This document shows, in pieces, positions 17,498-24,854 of a stretch of DNA of 64,000 nucleotides. The notes below the pieces were generated by a model, which saw only the letters and a list, made by a program, of their open reading frames with translations, made no database searches and had not been told where the DNA came from. Location: positions 32,890 through 96,889 of the forward strand of contig CAIZQH010000015.1 in the NCBI GenBank assembly GCA_903935095.1, read 5' to 3'. A program made the translations under genes and the position numbers. Numbering within the stretch: position 1 is the first letter of the stretch; every line of letters starts with the position of its first letter. Source of the stretch: an uncultured Flavobacteriales bacterium. GTDB taxonomy: Bacteria > Bacteroidota > Bacteroidia > Flavobacteriales_D > Crocinitomicaceae.

Positions 17498-18988
17498 ATG
17501 AAAAAGAAATCAGTTTCACTAATAATCACAATCCTTACCTTAGGACTAACAAGCTATGGGCAAGTGCAAATAGGTAATAATATTGATGGAGAAAATCCAG
17601 GAGACCTATCAGGTCATTCAGTAGCCATTTCGGCTAATGGAAACATAGTCGCTATTGGTGCTATTGAAAATAATGACGGTGGAAGTAGATCGGGTCATGT
17701 GAGGGTATATGAAAATGCAGGCGGTACTTGGACACAAATAGGCGAAGATATTGCCGGAGAGGCTGTGGACGATCGGTCAGGATGGTCATTGGCTCTATCT
17801 GCAGATGGTGGTATAGTTGCCATTGGTTCTGATTTAAATAATTCATGGAGGGGTCAAGTGGAGGTGTATGAAAATATAGGAGGCACCTGGACACAAATAG
17901 GTGAAGATATTGAAGGTGAAAACTTTCAAGATATATCAGCAACAAGTATATCATTATCAAACGATGGGAGTATCATAGCTATTGGTGCGCCACGTAGCGA
18001 TGGCACTGCAAATAATTCTGGACATGTTAGAGTTTTTGAAAATTCGGGTGGATCATGGATACAAATAGGTCAGGATATTGACGGTGTGCAGGAACAAGGT
18101 CGACTAGGTAATTCGGTAGCACTAAATGGTGAAGGGAACATTGTTGCTATTGGTGCCTCTCAAAATGACGAGAATGGCACAAATACAGGTGAGGTTAAAG
18201 TCTACGAAAACATAAATGGTACTTGGACTCAGCTAGGTGGAGACATCAATGGTGTAGTCGAATTTGAGGATTCGGGTTATAGAGTTGCGTTATCCGAAGT
18301 TGGAGATATAGTAGCTATTAGTTCAGCGAGCAGCAATGCCAATGGCCTGCATTCGGGTCATGTACGAATTTTTGAATACCTGGGAGGCGTCTGGACACAA
18401 ATAGGTGATGATATAAATGGGGAAGCAAGTGAAGATTATTTTGGTTGGTCGATGGCGCTGTCCGCAAGCGGAAACATTATAGCCATTGGCTCGCTATGGA
18501 ATGATAACAATGGAAGTGACGCAGGTAATGTTAGAATTTTTCAAAATCTAAGTGGAGTTTGGACACAAATAGGTGAGAGTATTAACGGAGAGGCTGCTAA
18601 TGACAATTCAGGTTATTCGGTAGATATTTCGGCTGATGGTAATACCGTAGCTATTGGCGCTAAGTTTAGTGATGGCAATGGTAGCAGTTCAGGCCAAGTA
18701 AAGGTGTTTGATCTAACGCAATCTGTTCTGTCAATTCCCACAATTGATTTAGAAACCACATTAAGTTTATTTCCAAATCCATCAAGGGATTTCATAAAAA
18801 TACAATTAGAGGCAGATCAGATTGAAAAGATAGAACTATATAGTCTGACAGGTAAACTAATTTTCAAAACGGATTTGAATTCTAATATATTCATTTTAGA
18901 TACCGCCAATTATCCTTCCGGAACTTATCTCTTGAAAGTTTTTAGTCAAAATCATGGCTGCATAAATACAAAGTTTATAAAGGAATAA
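17498..18988 (+). CDS. Cassette 3: secreted seven-bladed beta-propeller with T9SS sorting domain
   Basis: 496 aa. Signal peptide 1-22 (ends SYGQ). Seven similar repeats of about 55 residues follow, each with the pattern SG-S-A-S-G-I-AIG-NN-G--GHVRVYEN--GTWTQIGEDI-GE, typical of FG-GAP-like propeller blades; seven copies fit a complete propeller. The last ~75 residues (TTLSLFPNPSRDFIKIQL to NTKFIKE) are a T9SS type A domain that closely resembles that of cassette 2. Likely an exported surface-binding protein; ligand unknown. Confidence 0.85.
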   Translation: MKKKSVSLIITILTLGLTSYGQVQIGNNIDGENPGDLSGHSVAISANGNIVAIGAIENNDGGSRSGHVRVYENAGGTWTQIGEDIAGEAVDDRSGWSLALSADGGIVAIGSDLNNSWRGQVEVYENIGGTWTQIGEDIEGENFQDISATSISLSNDGSIIAIGAPRSDGTANNSGHVRVFENSGGSWIQIGQDIDGVQEQGRLGNSVALNGEGNIVAIGASQNDENGTNTGEVKVYENINGTWTQLGGDINGVVEFEDSGYRVALSEVGDIVAISSASSNANGLHSGHVRIFEYLGGVWTQIGDDINGEASEDYFGWSMALSASGNIIAIGSLWNDNNGSDAGNVRIFQNLSGVWTQIGESINGEAANDNSGYSVDISADGNTVAIGAKFSDGNGSSSGQVKVFDLTQSVLSIPTIDLETTLSLFPNPSRDFIKIQLEADQIEKIELYSLTGKLIFKTDLNSNIFILDTANYPSGTYLLKVFSQNHGCINTKFIKE

Positions 18989-19124
18989 CGTTCGCAAACA
19001 ACACCTACAAAAAATTGCCGGTTTAGTGCTTCGTATGACAGTTTTGTGGTTAATAAAACATTCGTTCTTCGTATGAACATATGTGGTAAAAATCGCCAAC
19101 TTCTTGTTTCCGCCAAACGTTAAG
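18987..19124 (+). repeat. attC-like site 3
   Basis: R'' AACGTTCGCAAAC at 18987-18999, overlapping the stop codon region, and R' GTTAAGG at 19118-19124. Stem arms ACAAAAAATTGCCG and CGCCAACTTCTTGT pair imperfectly. R'' matches the complement of its cassette start GTTAGCAAACATT at 10 of 13 positions, the weakest of the set. Confidence 0.65.
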
Positions 19125-19176
19125 GGCAAGCTATCGATCCAATTGCCCAAAAAAAACAATTAAAAACAAACAAAAC

Positions 19177-20502
19177 ATGAAAAAGAAAAATTTACTAATG
19201 ACAACAATTGCAATCTTCGGATTAGCAACGATTTCAATGGCTCAAGTTCCTTCGTATGTACCCACAAATGGACTTGTTGGTTGGTGGCCGTTTAATGGAA
19301 ATGCCAATGATGAAAGTGTAAATGGGAATAATGGAACTGTGAATGGACCTACTTTGACAACAGATAGGTTTGGAAATACGAATAGTGCTTTTAGCTTCAC
19401 AAATAATTCAATAAGTGTTTTAAACTCCAATTTTGCAGCTTTTGGATCAAATTCATTCTCTTGTTCTGTTTGGGTAAAATATACAAATCCCGGGAATAGT
19501 TTAGGCAATTTTGTTCGATACGGAAATGGTGTTAATGGTCCTGGTTGGGGAATGAGGTATACTGGAGATAGTAAGATTAACTCTTTAGAATATAGTGTTA
19601 CTAATAATAATATTACTTCTAGTCTTGCATACAACGATAATAACTGGCATAACATAATATTTGTTAAGGATGTTAATAATCTATCAGTAATACTTTACAT
19701 TGACGGAGTATTAATCAATACTGTTTCCATGATGTCAAGTTACATAAACGATATTTCTATTGGACTCCCATTCAATATTGGCACAGCAAATGGGTATGAA
19801 AATTTTATTGGTAGTTTAGATGATATCGGCATTTGGAACCGCGCTTTAACACAATGCGAAATTCAAGTCCTATATGATGTACAGTTAGGGTCTCAATCAA
19901 TTTCAGCAGGTATCGACCAAACCTTGTGCAGTGGCGACAGCATAGCTTTAAGTGCATCTGGAGGCATTAATTACCAATGGAGCAACAACGTGTTAGATAG
20001 TCAAACATTTGCGCCCACTCAAAGTAATGTATATGTGGTGAATGGTACCGATGCCTTAGGTTGTCAAGGTTCAGATACAGTAATGATAACCGTTTTGGAA
20101 AACGCTACAAGCACACTCAATGAAACGGCCTTAGATTCCTATACCTTGAATGGCCAAACCTATACTGAAAGTGGCACTTATTCACAAACCATACCTTCTG
20201 CAAATGGTTGCGATAGTGTTATTACCCTAAACCTAACGTTAAACTTCACAGGCTTACCTCAAGATGAAACTACATTATTTGTGTTATATCCAAATCCAGC
20301 TTCAGAACAAATCACCATTAAAACGGATGAAGGAATGATTGGCAAAGAATATGTCTTGTACGATCAAGTAGGTAAGTTGATAACAAAAGGAAAAATAACG
20401 GGTCTAAATACAAGTTTGTTTTTACAAGGCCTTGCACGTGGTTTGTACTCCATAGTGATCCAAGGTCAAGAAAAGAAGAGCTTTACAATTAGCAAAGAAT
20501 AA
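19177..20502 (+). CDS. Cassette 4: secreted LamG-domain protein with T9SS sorting domain
   Basis: 441 aa. Signal peptide MKKKNLLMTTIAIFGLATIS, ending MAQ. Residues about 27-235 form a LamG/concanavalin-like domain that starts VPTNGLVGWWPFNGNANDE and ends DDIGIWNRALTQCEIQVLYD. A linker of Ig-like segments follows (about 245-355: CSGDSIALSASGG, TYTESGTYSQTIPSANGCDS), then a T9SS type A domain (about 365-441). The leader and signal-peptide DNA is nearly the same as in cassettes 5 and 7. Probably binds carbohydrate or another polymer at the surface. Confidence 0.88.
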   Translation: MKKKNLLMTTIAIFGLATISMAQVPSYVPTNGLVGWWPFNGNANDESVNGNNGTVNGPTLTTDRFGNTNSAFSFTNNSISVLNSNFAAFGSNSFSCSVWVKYTNPGNSLGNFVRYGNGVNGPGWGMRYTGDSKINSLEYSVTNNNITSSLAYNDNNWHNIIFVKDVNNLSVILYIDGVLINTVSMMSSYINDISIGLPFNIGTANGYENFIGSLDDIGIWNRALTQCEIQVLYDVQLGSQSISAGIDQTLCSGDSIALSASGGINYQWSNNVLDSQTFAPTQSNVYVVNGTDALGCQGSDTVMITVLENATSTLNETALDSYTLNGQTYTESGTYSQTIPSANGCDSVITLNLTLNFTGLPQDETTLFVLYPNPASEQITIKTDEGMIGKEYVLYDQVGKLITKGKITGLNTSLFLQGLARGLYSIVIQGQEKKSFTISKE

Positions 20503-20508
20503 GCCATT

Positions 20509-20566
20509 CCTTAACAGCGTGTAAGCGCAACCCTCTGGGTATGCGCCTACACGCAAACCGTTATAG
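20509..20566 (+). repeat. attC-like site 4 (short, 58 bp)
   Basis: R'' CCTTAAC at 20509-20515 and R' GTTATAG at 20560-20566. Stem arms GCGTGTAAGCGCA (20517-20529) and TGCGCCTACACGC (20542-20554) pair with one mismatch. The size is that of a classical 59-base element. R'' is complementary to GTTAAGG at the start of its own cassette. Confidence 0.8.
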
Positions 20567-20618
20567 GCAAGCGTGAACCGAAATTACCGAATCGTTAAAC
20601 AATTAAAACAAACAAAAA

Positions 20619-21179
20619 ATGAAAAAGAAAAATTTACTAATGACCGCAATTGCAATCTTCGGACTTGCAACAACTTCATTAGCTCAAATTGGATTTGTAT
20701 GTAATAACAGTGGCAACGTATACAAAACAACAAACGGAGGTTCAAGTTGGACTGGAGACTTTGTATCCGGATCATTGACAGGAATTAGCTTTGTTAATGC
20801 TAATACTGGATTTGTATGTAATAATAGTGGCAACGTATACAAAACAACAAACGGAGGTTCAAGTTGGACTGGAGACTTTGTATCCGGATCATTGACAGGT
20901 ATCAGTTTTATTGGAACTAATGTGGGAATTGATGAATTTGGCTCAAGTAATTTGTTTTCCGTTTATCCTAACCCTGCTCAAAGTATAATCAATGTTAAAG
21001 CAGATGCCAAACTTATTGGTTCAGCTTACATAGTTTATGACAACACAGGAAAAGTAGTTTTATCAGGAAAAATATCTTCTGAAAATACAAGCATTGAATT
21101 GGGTAATTTATCGGTAGGTATTTATTTGTTTAATGTAGGAGAAAATTTGAAACAGACATTTAAGGTGATTAAAGAATAA
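20619..21179 (+). CDS. Cassette 5: small secreted Asp-box repeat protein with T9SS sorting domain
   Basis: 186 aa. A signal peptide as in cassettes 4 and 7 is followed by two almost identical 34-residue repeats (GFVCNNSGNVYKTTNGGSSW and onward) joined by VNANT. Each holds an Asp-box-like turn, TTNGGSSWTG, of the YCF48/BNR type. A T9SS domain occupies about 105-186 (LFSVYPNPAQSIINVKAD to FKVIKE). Two blades are too few for a propeller, so the gene looks reduced or is a repeat nucleus. Its 3' end and attC closely match cassette 7. Confidence 0.8.
   Translation: MKKKNLLMTAIAIFGLATTSLAQIGFVCNNSGNVYKTTNGGSSWTGDFVSGSLTGISFVNANTGFVCNNSGNVYKTTNGGSSWTGDFVSGSLTGISFIGTNVGIDEFGSSNLFSVYPNPAQSIINVKADAKLIGSAYIVYDNTGKVVLSGKISSENTSIELGNLSVGIYLFNVGENLKQTFKVIKE
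20691..20909 (+). repeat. Tandem 102-bp duplication within the cassette 5 gene
   Basis: Unit 1 at 20691-20792 and unit 2 at 20808-20909, separated by 15 nt (period 117 nt, 39 codons). Only a few bases differ between units, so the duplication is recent. Confidence 0.9.
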
Positions 21180-21183
21180 GCCA

Positions 21184-21265
21184 GCCCTTAACAGCGTGCA
21201 AGCGCCATAAACCCTGCCGCAGGCGCAACACAGGGTTACGAGCGCCTGTGCGCAAACCGTTAGCG
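21184..21265 (+). repeat. attC-like site 5
   Basis: R'' GCCCTTAAC at 21184-21192 and R' GTTAGCG at 21259-21265. The stem is AGCGCCATAAACCCTG against CAGGGTTACGAGCGCCT. Over 69 nt it differs from site 7 at a single base. R'' is the near complement of the cassette start GTTATAGGC. Confidence 0.8.
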
Positions 21266-21344
21266 TTCATTGGAAAAACGGAAACGACTCAGAAAACAAT
21301 TAAAAACGATAAATAAAAACGAATATTAACAAGTAAAAAACAAG

Positions 21345-21872
21345 ATGACAAAAAACAAATCAAAACCACTGACAATGCTTGGAATAACAATGCTATTTGC
21401 TGTTGGGCTCCGCGCTCAAAGTATTCATTTCAATTACACCGATGGCACCAATGCTTCTTATAATTTGGAGGATGTGCGGAAAATTACCTTTGATTCAGAC
21501 CTGATGAATCTCCATTTGTTGGATGGTAGTGTGTATGGTTGGAATGTAAGCACAATTGGCGATTACCAATATAATGAATCTTCCTTAAATGTGCAAGAGT
21601 GGCTGAATAGCGCGAATGCGTGGGAGGTTGTGATTTTTCCGAATCCGACAAGCACAAATTTGAATTTACGTTACAATCTACCTAAAGATGATGAGATAAC
21701 TATTGCATTGTTTGAAATGCAAGGAAAACTCATTCTGCAAAAAAGCTTAGGTAAACAAGTATCTGGAGAACAGCAGCAAACTCTTGATGTAAGCAATTTG
21801 CACGAAGGTTCGTATGTGTGTCGTATTAAAGGCCAGCACCAAACAGTGACTAAAACAGTAATAAAAAACTAA
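21345..21872 (+). CDS. Cassette 6, gene 1: secreted protein with T9SS sorting domain
   Basis: 175 aa. Signal peptide about 1-24 (ends GLRAQ). A short N-terminal region (FNYTDGTNASYNLEDVRKITFD) is of the type often seen next to FISUMP proteins, and a T9SS type A domain covers about 95-175 (VVIFPNPTSTNLNLRY to TVIKN). It ends 5 nt before the FISUMP gene, so the two form an operon. Function is unknown; the shared YNLEDVRKITF-like motif suggests it is a partner of the second protein. Confidence 0.75.
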   Translation: MTKNKSKPLTMLGITMLFAVGLRAQSIHFNYTDGTNASYNLEDVRKITFDSDLMNLHLLDGSVYGWNVSTIGDYQYNESSLNVQEWLNSANAWEVVIFPNPTSTNLNLRYNLPKDDEITIALFEMQGKLILQKSLGKQVSGEQQQTLDVSNLHEGSYVCRIKGQHQTVTKTVIKN

Positions 21873-21877
21873 AGAAT

Positions 21878-22951
21878 ATGAAAATAAAAGTATATTTCTT
21901 CGCACTAACAGTAATGAGTGCATTCGTGTTGCAAGCGCAAACCATTATGAACATTCACCAGAGTAACGGAACCGTATTGCAAATTCCTTTGAACACCATA
22001 GATAGTATTACCTACACTATACCCAATCCCGGCAATTTAGCTACGCTTACCACAACCGCTGTCAGTTCAATTTCTGAAACCACTGCTATCTCTGGAGGCA
22101 ATATCACCAATGATGGGGGAACTCTCATCACACAGCGTGGTATTTGCTACGGTACAAACCCTTCACCTACAACTGCAAACACGACAATTATAAGCGGCGG
22201 CGGTACAGGAAGTTTTATAAGCAACTTAACCGGTTTAACTTCTAGCACAACCTATTACTTGCGTGCTTATGCCACCAACAGCGCTGGAACCGCTTATGGA
22301 AATGAGTTGAGTTTTACAACCTCGGCAGTTGGTAGTAATATTGTGAGTAATCCCGGTGCAGGAGTAACATTTGATGGTTACACCTACGCAAGTATTGTAT
22401 TGGGCAACGGCCAAGAATGGATGGCAGAAAACCTAAGAACCACCACTTACGCCAATGGTGACCCAATACCAAATGTAACAGATAATACGCAATGGTCAAG
22501 CTTAACCACAGGTGCCTGGGCACATTACAACAACGACAACCAATATGAAAACCCTTATGGTAAGTTGTATAACTGGTACACCGTAGCAGACACACGCAAT
22601 GTATGTCCAACAGGCTGGCATGTGCCAACAGATGCAGAATATACTCTTCTGACCGATTATTTAGGAGGTGAACCTATTGCAGGCGGAAAAATGAAAACTA
22701 CTGGTAGTCAGTATTGGCAAAGCCCCAATATTAATGCTACAAATGAAAGTGGTTTTTCAGGTCAACCAGCTGGGAGCAGAATTGATATTGGCACATTCTA
22801 TTTAATATTAAGCCATGGTGGCTTTTGGAGCAATTCTGAGATTGATGTCAATAATTCATTGGTTCGAATTCTTTATTATAACAATGATGATGTGCTTAAC
22901 GATATTAATGCTAAGAAGAATGGTTTGTCAGTTCGTTGCCTCAGGGATTAA
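21878..22951 (+). CDS. Cassette 6, gene 2: FISUMP-domain protein, DGR-type variable protein
   Basis: 357 aa. Signal peptide 1-20 (ends VLQAQ), then a fibronectin-III-like domain at about 55-148, then a FISUMP domain (C-type-lectin-like fold) at about 160-357 with GQEWMAENLRTTTYANGD, YGKLYNWYTV and CPTGWHVPTDAEYTLL. The end, from GFSGQPAGSR to GLSVRCLRD, has the layout of a variable region: fixed FWSNSE, LYYNN and SVRC islands among scattered substitutions at codons that are often AAY in templates. An avd fragment follows, which supports origin from a diversity-generating retroelement. No reverse transcriptase or template repeat is in the window. Confidence 0.8.
   Translation: MKIKVYFFALTVMSAFVLQAQTIMNIHQSNGTVLQIPLNTIDSITYTIPNPGNLATLTTTAVSSISETTAISGGNITNDGGTLITQRGICYGTNPSPTTANTTIISGGGTGSFISNLTGLTSSTTYYLRAYATNSAGTAYGNELSFTTSAVGSNIVSNPGAGVTFDGYTYASIVLGNGQEWMAENLRTTTYANGDPIPNVTDNTQWSSLTTGAWAHYNNDNQYENPYGKLYNWYTVADTRNVCPTGWHVPTDAEYTLLTDYLGGEPIAGGKMKTTGSQYWQSPNINATNESGFSGQPAGSRIDIGTFYLILSHGGFWSNSEIDVNNSLVRILYYNNDDVLNDINAKKNGLSVRCLRD
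22751..22948 (+). other. Candidate DGR variable region (VR)
   Basis: The last ~66 codons of the FISUMP gene, from GGTTTTTCAGGTCAACCAG to the CTCAGGG before the stop. Conserved islands alternate with changed positions (IDI, YLILSH, IDVNN, LNDIN), as expected from adenine-directed mutagenesis. A template repeat would be needed as proof and is not in the window. Confidence 0.5.
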
Positions 22952-23035
22952 TTTTACCTATATCGGAGTGGAAGGACGATAATTTTCCGCGGCTGGTGCT
23001 GAGCCTGTAGAAGTAAGCGGTCGATTTTTTTGAAA

Positions 23036-23347
23036 ATGGTACTTTACAGTGAACTTCCAGTATATAAAGCTACTTACGACTTATTATTGGCTATTTTTCG
23101 GTTTACAAAAGATTTCGTTAAGGAGTATAAATATACGGTTGGGGAGAGTTTGAAAAAGGAGACGATTAAGAAGAACCAACGAAACGCTAACAGCAAGCAA
23201 GCGCCAGCCAGGTTCTTACTTCAGTGGATCGTTTTGTTTGTAAAAAGTATGTTTTATCTTCGGAGAAACGTTCTTGTGAAAAGTGGGCCGATCGCTTGCT
23301 TGCAAACCGTTAAGGGCAAGCTCAAGAGAAAATTGCTCAATGGTTAA
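23036..23347 (+). pseudogene. avd: Truncated avd (DGR accessory four-helix-bundle) gene
   Basis: The first 44 codons (23036-23167) read MVLYSELPVYKATYDLLLAI and continue to EYKYTVGESLKKETI, a clear match to the N-terminus of Avd proteins, which bind the DGR reverse transcriptase. After that the frame runs out of family sequence into the attC-like site and stops at 23347 in the next cassette. Intact Avd is about 120 aa, so roughly two thirds is lost. The break lies just before the R'' box of attC site 6. With the FISUMP gene upstream it marks a captured DGR fragment. Confidence 0.8.
23183..23315 (+). repeat. attC-like site 6
   Basis: R'' AACGCTAAC at 23183-23191 and R' GTTAAGG at 23309-23315. 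Stem arms GCAAGCAAGCG and CGCTTGCTTGC are perfect complements. R'' with its CCAACGA prefix is complementary to GTTAGCGTTCATTGG at 21259, the start of the same cassette; this is the longest such match in the array. Confidence 0.8.
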
Positions 23348-23365
23348 ACAATAAAAAAACAAAAA

Positions 23366-24739
23366 ATGAAAAAGAAAAATTTACTAATGACAGCAATTGC
23401 AATCTTCGGATTAGCGACAATTACATTTGGGCAGACAGTACCATCTTATGTTCCAACAAGTGGCCTTGTGGGTTGGTGGCCTTTTAATGGTGATGCAAAT
23501 GATGAAAGTGGAAATGGGAATAATGGAACGGTAAATGGGGCGACTGTGACTGCTGACCGGTTTAATTCTTTAAATGCTGCCTACCATTTGGATGGAAATG
23601 GTGATAATATCTATGTTGCAAATAATTTTTTCGACAATGGTTCAGTAGGTTGGAGTCTTTCTGTTTGGTACAATTTAGATCAACTGTCAAATCCAAATAA
23701 TGGAAATTCCAGCCATTTACTCTTTAATACCAGCCCACATAATGGAATGGGGTTTGGTTTGAATTGGGGTAGTTCTTCTAAATACTCTTTATCTTTGGGT
23801 AACGGAACTCCAGCTACTAGTTGGAATACGTCAATTTTTAATGCACAATCCAATCAAAATATCACTCTAAATTCTTGGAAACATGTTGTACTAGTTAAAT
23901 CTGGAAATACATATTCGCTATATATTGACGGTGTTTTTGATCTTAATTGGGCCTCCAATACTACAATTTCAAGCTATTTTTATCAAATGTATTTTGGGTC
24001 AACTGATCCTGGTGCCAGTAATGAGGTAATAATTGGCGATATAGATGACATCGGTTGCTGGGACAGAGCCTTAACCGCATGTGAAGTGAAAGACCTTTAC
24101 AATGCTCAACTCAATTCAAGTACTTCTATTCAAGCTGGAACTGATGTGTCTATTTGCGAAGGCAATGATGTGATATTTAATGGTTCGGGTGGATCTAATT
24201 ACACTTGGAATAATGGCGTTCAAAACGGCGTGGCTTATACACCAACAATCTCACAAGAGTATATTGTTATTGGACAAGATGCTAATAACTGTTACGGTAC
24301 AGATACAATTTATGTTGAACTTATTCCGAACACTACCGCTACTCAAACAGAGACGGCTCTTGATTCATACACTTGGCCGATAAATAGCCAAACATATACA
24401 CAATCAGGAAATTATACTGCTGTAATTCCAAATGCAGCAGGTTGTGACAGTACAATTACGCTTGACTTACAGTTAGATTTTACTGGCATCAATGAATTTT
24501 CTGAAGACAATTTGTTTACTGTCTTTCCAAACCCTGCACAAAACATAATTAATGTAAATGCAGACAGCAAACTTATTGGTCATGTTTATTCCATTTATGA
24601 TAACACCGGAAGAGTTGTCTTAAATGGTAAACTTAACTCTCAAAACACAACAATTGAGTTGAGCAATTTATCAGGAGGGATTTATATGTTTAGTGTTGGA
24701 GAAAACATGAAACAGACATTTAAAGTGATTAAAGAATAA
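23366..24739 (+). CDS. Cassette 7: secreted LamG-domain protein with T9SS sorting domain
   Basis: 457 aa. Signal peptide MKKKNLLMTAIAIFGLATIT, ending FGQ. LamG/concanavalin-like domain about 28-250 (VPTSGLVGWWPFNGDANDE to DDIGCWDRALTACEVKDLYN), Ig-like linker about 260-370 (ICEGNDVIFNGSGG, TYTQSGNYTAVIPNAAGCDS), then a T9SS domain to the end (LFTVFPNPAQNIINVNAD to FKVIKE). Architecture equals cassette 4, but the sorting domain is of the cassette 5 type, so this gene looks like a hybrid of the two. Confidence 0.88.
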   Translation: MKKKNLLMTAIAIFGLATITFGQTVPSYVPTSGLVGWWPFNGDANDESGNGNNGTVNGATVTADRFNSLNAAYHLDGNGDNIYVANNFFDNGSVGWSLSVWYNLDQLSNPNNGNSSHLLFNTSPHNGMGFGLNWGSSSKYSLSLGNGTPATSWNTSIFNAQSNQNITLNSWKHVVLVKSGNTYSLYIDGVFDLNWASNTTISSYFYQMYFGSTDPGASNEVIIGDIDDIGCWDRALTACEVKDLYNAQLNSSTSIQAGTDVSICEGNDVIFNGSGGSNYTWNNGVQNGVAYTPTISQEYIVIGQDANNCYGTDTIYVELIPNTTATQTETALDSYTWPINSQTYTQSGNYTAVIPNAAGCDSTITLDLQLDFTGINEFSEDNLFTVFPNPAQNIINVNADSKLIGHVYSIYDNTGRVVLNGKLNSQNTTIELSNLSGGIYMFSVGENMKQTFKVIKE

Positions 24740-24743
24740 GCCA

Positions 24744-24825
24744 GCCCTTAACGGCGTGCAAGCGCCATAAACCCTGCCGCAGGCGCAACACAGGGTTACG
24801 AGCGCCTGTGCGTGGCACGTTAAAA
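24744..24825 (+). repeat. attC-like site 7, right end of the array
   Basis: R'' GCCCTTAAC at 24744-24752 and GTTAAAA at 24819-24825. R'' is complementary to GTTAAGGGC, the start of this cassette. The last bases change from the site 5 sequence to TGGCACG, and the DNA after G 24819 is the leader of tpx, so this is the array boundary with the chromosome. Confidence 0.78.
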
Positions 24826-24854
24826 AAATTTACATACATTTAAAAAAACAAACA

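Larger units (their letters stand above)
15600..24819 (+). mobile_element. Seven-cassette integron-like array without integrase (CALIN type)
   Basis: Seven units follow head to tail: 15600-16538, 16539-17474, 17475-19118, 19119-20560, 20561-21259, 21260-23309 and 23310-24819. Each has one or two + strand genes and then an imperfect palindrome with YTAAC-AGC at its left and GCAAA-CGTTA at its right end, the layout of attC sites with cutting between G and TT. The start of each cassette (for example GTTAGCGTTCATTGG for the sixth) is complementary to its own last R'' box (CCAACGAAACGCTAAC), as expected if the cassette was once a circle. The left edge has no recognisable attI and there is no integrase gene in the window. 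Most encoded proteins are exported. Confidence 0.8.

Noticed and set aside
16406..24825. Intergenic palindromes read as simple transcription terminators
   Set aside because: They are 58-150 bp long, lack a T-run after the stem, share end motifs (TAACAGC and AAACGTTA), and each R'' pairs with its own cassette start; terminators do not explain that.
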